Assembly: GCA_002412495.1 (NCBI GenBank)
Contig: DHVE01000135.1
Coordinates: 16,927-80,926 of the forward strand
DNA from: Betaproteobacteria bacterium UBA5216
GTDB taxonomy: Bacteria; Pseudomonadota; Gammaproteobacteria; Burkholderiales; SG8-41
Reading direction: 5' to 3'
Length of the DNA stretch: 64,000 nt
Part shown: positions 59,610 to 64,000 of the stretch, piece by piece
Position numbering within the stretch: position 1 is the stretch's first letter
How the letters are laid out: each line of letters starts with the position of its first letter
The notes under the pieces: model-generated
What the model was told of the DNA's origin: nothing
The model's database searches: none
The model's input: only the letters and a program-made list of their open reading frames with translations
Position numbers and translations under genes: made by a program

Positions 59610-60898
59610 CCCGGTATCCGATACCGCGCCGAAGCCGCATGCGCGGGCAGTCCTTCGCCGCGCGCGAGTTCGGCCGCGATTTCACCGAGCTTCACCGCGC
59701 CTTCGCGTGACACATTGATAATGCTCGACCGCTTCTGAAAATCATACACGCCGAGCGGCGACGAAAACCGCGCGGTGCGCGACGTGGGCAACACGTGATT
59801 CGGCCCGGCGCAATAATCGCCCAGTGCTTCCGACGAATATTTGCCCATGAAAATCGCGCCGGCGTGCCGAATCTTCGGCAACAGCGCCTTGGCATTTTCG
59901 ACCGACAGCTCCAGATGTTCCGGCGCGATGCGATTCACCATCGCGCAGGCCTCGTCAAGATCGCGCACACGAATCAACGCGCCGCGTCCGTCGAGCGACG
60001 CGCGAATAATGTCCTTGCGCGGCATGTCTTTCATCTGCCGCTCGATACTCGCCGCCACGCGGTCAAGATACGCCGCATCGGGGCATAGCAATATCGCCTG
60101 CGCCAATTCGTCGTGCTCGGCCTGCGAAAACAAATCCATCGCGATCCAGTCGGCGTCGGTCTTGCCGTCGCACACGATGAGTATCTCCGATGGCCCCGCT
60201 ACCATGTCGATGCCCACCACGCCGAACACGCGCCGCTTCGCCGCCGCCACGTAGGCGTTGCCGGGGCCGGTGATCTTGTCCACCTGCGGCAGCGTTTTCG
60301 TGCCGTAGGCCAGCGCGCCCACCGCCTGCGCGCCGCCAATGGTGAACACGCGATCCACGCCGGTCAACGCGGCCGCCGCCAGTACCAACTGATTTTTTTC
60401 GCCGTCGGGCGTGGGCACCACCATGATGATTTCGCCCACACCCGCCACTTTGGCTGGCGTCGCGTTCATGATCACGGTTGAAGGATAGGCTGCCTTGCCG
60501 CCCGGCACATAAATACCCGCGCGATCCAGCGGCGTTACCTGCTGCCCCAGCTCATTGCCGTCGGAATCAATATAAGTATTTGTTTTTATTGACTGTTTTT
60601 CGTGGAACTCACGCACACGCGTGGCGGCGGCGGCGAGCGCATCGCGTTGCGCGGCGGGCAGCGATTGGAGCGCCGCTTTCAGTTCCGATTGGGGGATTTC
60701 CAGTTCGGCCAGCGTGTTGGCGGAAAGCCGGTCAAAGCGCTGCGTGTATTTAAGCACCGCCGCATCGCCGCGCGTTTTTACATCGGCAAGTATCGACGCG
60801 ACCGTCGCATCGACCTTGGGATCCTGCGCGGATTCAAACGCCAGCAGCGCCGTCAGCGCCGCATCAAAACCCGCATCCGCGGTAGACAACCTGCGCAT
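59606..60898 (-). CDS. hisD: histidinol dehydrogenase
   Basis: 430 aa, Zn2+-dependent, performs the last two oxidations to histidine. TPLDRAGIYVPGGKAAYPSTV, GPSEILIVCDGKTD, the zinc-ligand His residues in QAEHDE and the C-terminal region, and the RIAPEHLEL block are intact. In the N-terminal part the segment KQSIKTNTYIDSDG carries motif copy I in frame. Relatives usually have a different, tryptophan-containing sequence here, so the repeat seems to have replaced part of an exposed loop. It starts 2 bp after hisG. Confidence 0.96.
   Translation of the reverse strand: MRRLSTADAGFDAALTALLAFESAQDPKVDATVASILADVKTRGDAAVLKYTQRFDRLSANTLAELEIPQSELKAALQSLPAAQRDALAAAATRVREFHEKQSIKTNTYIDSDGNELGQQVTPLDRAGIYVPGGKAAYPSTVIMNATPAKVAGVGEIIMVVPTPDGEKNQLVLAAAALTGVDRVFTIGGAQAVGALAYGTKTLPQVDKITGPGNAYVAAAKRRVFGVVGIDMVAGPSEILIVCDGKTDADWIAMDLFSQAEHDELAQAILLCPDAAYLDRVAASIERQMKDMPRKDIIRASLDGRGALIRVRDLDEACAMVNRIAPEHLELSVENAKALLPKIRHAGAIFMGKYSSEALGDYCAGPNHVLPTSRTARFSSPLGVYDFQKRSSIINVSREGAVKLGEIAAELARGEGLPAHAASARYRIPG
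60573..60590 (-). repeat. recurrent AT-rich motif, copy I (inside hisD)
   Basis: On the minus strand this reads AATAAAAACAAATACTTA, translated as part of SIKTNTYI in hisD. A partial second AAAAACAGTCAATA lies directly before it, giving a small tandem. Confidence 0.7.
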
Positions 60899-60900
60899 GA

Positions 60901-61536
60901 TCAGCCCACGGCCTTGGCGAACGCATCCAGAATCGGCTGCATCGTTTTACGTTTCAGCTTTAGCGACGCCGGATTCACGATCAGCCGCGAACTGATCTGC
61001 GCGATTTCCTCGACAGCCACCAGATTGTTCGCCTTCAACGTGCTGCCAGTGGAAACCAGATCCACGATGGCATCCGCCAATCCCACCAGCGGCGCAAGCT
61101 CCATCGAGCCGTAGAGCTTGATCAAATCGACATGCACGCCCTTGCCCGCAAAATGCTCGCGCGCGGTCTGCACGTACTTGGTCGCCACCTTCAACCGCGC
61201 TCCCTGCTTCACCGCGCCCGCGTAATCAAAGCCGCTGCGCACCGCCACCATCATGCGGCAACGTGCAATACGCAAATCAAGCGGCTGATACAACCCCTGA
61301 CCGCCCTGCTCATCAAGCACATCCTTGCCAGCCACGCCCATGTCCGCGCCGCCGAATTGCACATACGTCGGCACATCCGACGCCCGCACAATAATCAGCC
61401 GCACATCGCTTTTGTTGGTGCCAAGAATCAGCTTGCGCGACTTATCCGGATTTTCGGACGTGCGGATGCCCGCCGCGTTAAGCAACGGCAGGGTTTCGTC
61501 AAAAATACGGCCCTTGGAAAGCGCAATGGTAATCAC
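60901..61536 (-). CDS. hisG: ATP phosphoribosyltransferase, short form
   Basis: 211 aa, catalytic domain only. First and committed step of histidine synthesis. ITIALSKGRIFDETLPLL, GGADMGVAGKDVLDEQG, and the PRPP loop in LVSTGSTLKANNL are intact. The short form lacks the C-terminal ACT-like regulatory domain and needs HisZ as regulatory partner. No hisZ is in this window, so it must be elsewhere. It heads the hisGDCBHAFIE run. In many relatives murA precedes it; here a cupin gene does. Confidence 0.95.
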   Translation of the reverse strand: MITIALSKGRIFDETLPLLNAAGIRTSENPDKSRKLILGTNKSDVRLIIVRASDVPTYVQFGGADMGVAGKDVLDEQGGQGLYQPLDLRIARCRMMVAVRSGFDYAGAVKQGARLKVATKYVQTAREHFAGKGVHVDLIKLYGSMELAPLVGLADAIVDLVSTGSTLKANNLVAVEEIAQISSRLIVNPASLKLKRKTMQPILDAFAKAVG

Positions 61537-61564
61537 GTGAACACGTCCAGCGGCGAAAGCTTCA

Positions 61565-61581
61565 ATTAAAACAATATTTTA
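61565..61581 (+). repeat. recurrent AT-rich motif, degenerate copy M
   Basis: ATTAAAACAATATTTTA in the 113-bp gap upstream of hisG, on the strand opposite to it. Four A's before CA; the N5 part is off-consensus. Confidence 0.45.
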
Positions 61582-61585
61582 CCGT

Positions 61586-61610
61586 ACACACCCGCCTAAA
61601 GGGTGTGCAT
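61586..61610 (-). terminator. possible terminator-like hairpin between the cupin gene and hisG
   Basis: On the minus strand, CACACCC, loop TTTAGGC, GGGTGTG form a 7-bp GC-rich stem downstream of the cupin gene, followed by an AT-rich but not T-only tract. It may end cupin transcription before hisG. Confidence 0.4.
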
Positions 61611-61649
61611 CGGTCACCCACCGCCCGATCATCCCGTCACGCCGTGAGA

Positions 61650-62228
61650 TCAGTGTCCACTGCTCCCAAACCACCCCTTCATCTCATCATCAAACTCGCC
61701 ATCGATCAGCACATACAACATCTTCGCCACCTTACCCGAGCGGTTGCTCCACGCGTGATTCGTCCCCAACTGAATCAGCACGTCGCCCGCCTTCAGCGTC
61801 ACCTCGCCCTCATCCAGCAGCATGGTGATTTCGCCTTCAATGCAGATCGCGTAGTCGATGGTTTCCGTGCGATGCATCATCGGGTGCCGGCCGCCACGGC
61901 CAAAGGATGACGCGGCTTCGTTGCCCATCATCTTGAAAATCTCGCGCGCTTTTTCCGGCGTCATGTTGCGGATTTCTTCGGACTCCGGGGCGATCTCCGC
62001 GATGCGAATAATGGTGCCGCCCTTGGGTGGATGTATCTGCCGCGGCCCCAGCGTCGGGTCTTCATGCACCGCATGGAGCTTATACGGCAGCGGGCCAGTT
62101 TTCCAGATGTCGTTCGACACGTGCCCGGGCCGCAACGGATTGGTGCGCATCGCCGGCGCGGGGCCATCCTCGATCAAAATCGATTTGCCTTCTTTGTTGT
62201 GACCGACGACGACTCTTCTGACTGACAT
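61650..62228 (-). CDS. cupin domain-containing protein
   Basis: 192 aa. A single C-terminal cupin barrel covers about 105-180: HRTETIDYAICIEGEITMLLDEGEVTLKAGDVLIQLGTNHAWSNRSG. This contains the two cupin motifs with His-x(5)-Tyr and the late NHAW. Motif 1 has only one clear His plus Glu, so metal binding may be altered. The N-terminal half (GHVSNDIWKTGPLP) recurs in cupins near catabolic genes. It is preceded by a Bug gene on the same strand, with which it may be coexpressed. Function unknown. Confidence 0.82.
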   Translation of the reverse strand: MSVRRVVVGHNKEGKSILIEDGPAPAMRTNPLRPGHVSNDIWKTGPLPYKLHAVHEDPTLGPRQIHPPKGGTIIRIAEIAPESEEIRNMTPEKAREIFKMMGNEAASSFGRGGRHPMMHRTETIDYAICIEGEITMLLDEGEVTLKAGDVLIQLGTNHAWSNRSGKVAKMLYVLIDGEFDDEMKGWFGSSGH

Positions 62229-62260
62229 GCTGTTCTCCTGTTGGAATTAACGTCAATAGC

Positions 62261-62338
62261 TTTGACACGGATTTACGCACAGGAACGCAAATTAAGCCCA
62301 GCGGAAAATCTGCGTTCCTGTGCGTAAATCCGTGTCGG
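62261..62338. repeat. dispersed GACACGGATTTACGCA inverted repeat
   Basis: The left arm TTTGACACGGATTTACGCAC with AGGAACGCA and the right arm TGCGTTCCTGTGCGTAAATC with CGTGTC are near-perfect complements around a 15-bp centre. It is a complete copy of the family seen as outer arms at 22179-22349. Confidence 0.78.
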
Positions 62339-62348
62339 AAGAAAAGGG

Positions 62349-63323
62349 TTACTCCGGTTGTATCCCCGCGATCTTGACAATTTCGCCGAGCTTCTTGATC
62401 GCCTCCACGAGCATCGCGCGAAACTCGGCGGCGCTGCTGCCGACCGGTTTTAGTTCGACCTTGGCGTATTGCTCGCGCACTTGCGGCACATTCACCGCGC
62501 GCTGCGCTTCTTTTTCGATGCGCGCGATAATCGGCGCGGGCGTCCTCGCCGGCGCGAGCAAGCCGTGCCAACTGGCTTCCATTTGAGTGTTGTTGAGGCC
62601 CGCTTCGGTCATGGTCGGCACGTCCGGCAGGTACGACGCGCGTGCCGTGTGGTTATACGCCAGCGCCTTGATGCGTCCGGAGCGGATGTGCGGCAGAGAC
62701 ATTGGCGGTGTGGCCATCATCACCTGCACCTCGCCGGCAAGCAGCGCCGTCACCGCCGCGCCTGCCCCCTTGTAGGGCACATGCACCATGTTAAGGCCCG
62801 CACGCTGATTAACGAGCGCAGCCGCCAAGTGCAGCGAGTTGCCGATGCCCGGCGTGCCGTAAGCCAATTTCGCGCCTGGCTTTTTCGAATATTCCAGCAG
62901 TTCGCGCACGGAGTTCACCGGCAGCGTACCGCTCACCACCAGGATGTGCGCATCGGAGCCGGCGATGTGCGAAATCGGAATGAAGTCGCGCAAGGTGTCG
63001 TACGGCATCTTCTTGTAGATGCTCGGATTGACGGCAAACGAGCCGGAGGTCAGCAGCAGCGTGTAGCCATCCGGCGTCGATTTCGCCACGATATCCGCGC
63101 CGATGAGACCATTGGCGCCGGGCCGGTTATCCACCACGAACTGCTGGTTCATCTGCACGCTGAGTTGCGCCGAGAGGATACGCGCCGACGTGTCGGGCCC
63201 GCCCGCGCCGAAGCCCACGATCACGCGCACGGGGCGGGCAGGGTAGTCTTGGGCGTGCGCCTGAAGCGCCGCAGCGAACGCCGCGACAACCGGTAGCACA
63301 ACGAGTGAAATGTTTTTCCGCAT
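62349..63323 (-). CDS. Bug/TctC-type tricarboxylate receptor
   Basis: 324 aa from the ATG at 63323 (GGGAGAGAC upstream), signal peptide MRKNISLVVLPVVAAFAAALQAHAQ. The long upstream reading to 63581 runs through a REP-like element and is rejected. Motifs are VGFGAGGPDTSARIL (PGG replaced by AGGP), VVDNRPGANGLIG, AYGTPGIGNSLHLAAAL and VPYKGAGAAVTALLAG. It is upstream of the cupin gene and the only Bug in the conserved-gene third of the window. Confidence 0.93.
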   Translation of the reverse strand: MRKNISLVVLPVVAAFAAALQAHAQDYPARPVRVIVGFGAGGPDTSARILSAQLSVQMNQQFVVDNRPGANGLIGADIVAKSTPDGYTLLLTSGSFAVNPSIYKKMPYDTLRDFIPISHIAGSDAHILVVSGTLPVNSVRELLEYSKKPGAKLAYGTPGIGNSLHLAAALVNQRAGLNMVHVPYKGAGAAVTALLAGEVQVMMATPPMSLPHIRSGRIKALAYNHTARASYLPDVPTMTEAGLNNTQMEASWHGLLAPARTPAPIIARIEKEAQRAVNVPQVREQYAKVELKPVGSSAAEFRAMLVEAIKKLGEIVKIAGIQPE

Positions 63324-63361
63324 GATTGTCTCTCCCGCAAAGTATAGCGCCAACCCCTTGC

Positions 63362-63478
63362 CCTGTCGTTCCCGCGCAGGCGGGAACCCATAACGCCTGT
63401 GGCACTTGCGAATCGCGCGTCCGACCTGCCTACCTGCAAGGGTACGGGATATCCGCCGCTGCGGGTAGCAGACATCAG
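63362..63478. repeat. REP-like palindrome (CGTTCCCGCG family), diverged right arm
   Basis: The left arm CCTGTCGTTCCCGCGCAGGC and GGGAACCCATAACGCC is well kept. The right arm (ACGGGATATCCGCCGCTGCG, GGTAGCAGACATCAG) is diverged. It lies in the 169-bp gap between the ABC transporter and Bug genes. Confidence 0.68.
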
Positions 63479-63492
63479 TTACGTTCTTAACC

Positions 63493-64000
63493 TCAAGCCG
63501 CCTCCGCAATAAATTGCAACCGCGCCAGATGCGCGTACAGCGGACTGTCACGCAGCAGTTCCTGGTGCGTGCCCATCGCATGTATGCGCCCGCCGTCCAT
63601 CACGATAATGCGATCCGCGTGGCGCACGGTCGCCAGACGGTGTGCGATCACCAGCGTGGTTCGTCCACGTTCGAGCTGCTCCAAAGCCGCGGCCACCTGC
63701 CGCTCGCTTTCGGCGTCGAGCGAACTCGTCGCTTCGTCGAGCAATAAAATCGGCCGGTCGGCGAGCAGGGCGCGCGCAATCGAAATACGCTGACGCTGCC
63801 CACCCGATAATTTAACGCCGCGCTCACCGAGGTCGGTGTCAAAACCTTGCGGGAGACGTTCGACAAATTCGAGCGCATGCGCCGCCGCGCAAGCCGCGCG
63901 TATGTCGGCGTCGCCGGCATCGGGCCGGCCAAAACGCACATTGTCGCTGACGCTGCCGGAAAAAATCACCGGGTCCTGCGGCACGATGGCGACCGCGCGG
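63493..64000 (-). CDS. ABC transporter ATPase, C-terminal part (MsbA/exporter type), 5' end cut by the window
   Basis: The visible 169 residues are the C-terminal half of a nucleotide-binding domain. The Q-loop is VPQDPVIFSGSVSDNVRFG, the signature LSGGQRQRISIARALL, Walker B ILLLDEATSSLD and the H-loop VIAHRLATVRHADRI. Q-loop wording and the GTHQELLRDSPLYAHLARLQF tail are typical of exporter half-transporters with fused membrane domain (MsbA, lipid or multidrug type). The membrane domain would lie beyond the right edge. An apparent GTG start at 63984 is internal. Confidence 0.93.
   Translation of the reverse strand, partial: RAVAIVPQDPVIFSGSVSDNVRFGRPDAGDADIRAACAAAHALEFVERLPQGFDTDLGERGVKLSGGQRQRISIARALLADRPILLLDEATSSLDAESERQVAAALEQLERGRTTLVIAHRLATVRHADRIIVMDGGRIHAMGTHQELLRDSPLYAHLARLQFIAEAA

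Noticed and set aside
61537..61649. A histidine-operon attenuator upstream of hisG
   Set aside because: There is no His-rich leader peptide and no pair of alternative hairpins. Only one short stem is present.
12350..63323. A complete tripartite tricarboxylate transporter
   Set aside because: No 500-aa TctA-like or small four-helix TctB-like protein is encoded anywhere in the window.
1..64000. CRISPR array, prophage, integrase/attachment site, rRNA or tRNA genes
   Set aside because: No regularly spaced direct repeats, no phage or recombinase proteins and no tRNA-like cloverleaf were seen on reading both strands.

Overview
This window is GC-rich chromosomal DNA (about 60% G+C by eye). It reads as a heterotrophic betaproteobacterium of Burkholderiales type, probably from soil or water. 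Two things point there. First, the block hisGDCBHAFIE-tatABC / degQ-like / petABC-sspA-sspB (47.1-61.5 kb) is the gene order typical of that class. Second, there are 14 periplasmic receptors of the Bug/TctC family, which are greatly expanded in Bordetella, Cupriavidus, Variovorax and relatives. I see no prophage, insertion sequence, CRISPR array, rRNA or tRNA.

Layout. 1-10 kb: an S-(hydroxymethyl)glutathione dehydrogenase truncated by the window edge, gluQ, and a signalling group (single receiver domain, PAS-GGDEF-EAL protein, large PAS-rich hybrid histidine kinase) with a patatin-like lipoprotein and a carboxymuconolactone decarboxylase-like gene. 10-29.9 kb: two separate LeuC/LeuD-like dehydratase pairs, two MmgE/PrpD proteins (one very PrpD-like), an acyl-CoA dehydrogenase, a GIDE-like membrane protein, a PstS-like protein and nine Bug receptors. 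29.9-47 kb: flavodoxin-like and quinone-type oxidoreductases, a GDT1 cation transporter behind a clear yybP-ykoY (Mn2+) riboswitch, a cluster of two Gfo/Idh/MocA dehydrogenases, a creatininase-family hydrolase and a VOC protein, an L,D-transpeptidase, an alpha/beta hydrolase, a cyclase/amidohydrolase pair, and four more Bug receptors. 47-61.5 kb: conserved core genes (ClpXP adaptor and SspA, cytochrome bc1, DegS-like protease, Tat translocase, full histidine pathway). 61.6-64 kb: a cupin, the fourteenth Bug receptor, and the ATPase end of an ABC exporter.

How it fits together. The accessory two thirds is a mosaic of small catabolic modules: dehydratases, dehydrogenases and hydrolases for carboxylic or hydroxy acids, nearly every one with its own Bug receptor and none with TctA/TctB membrane subunits. 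The receptors presumably share permeases encoded elsewhere.

The least expected signal is non-coding. An AT-rich, non-palindromic 17-18 bp motif, roughly WWWAAAAACANRTRSTTA, recurs about 12 times on both strands across the whole window. Most copies lie in intergenic gaps or at gene starts, but some lie inside reading frames (hisD, the 3' end of mmgE, a Bug signal peptide). A second layer consists of imperfect palindromes whose arms have a 7-bp period (GTRAGGY-like), concentrated between the his, tat, pet and ssp genes. Three further dispersed-repeat families and one 320-bp structured, possibly RNA-encoding element at 42.76-43.08 kb complete the non-coding picture.
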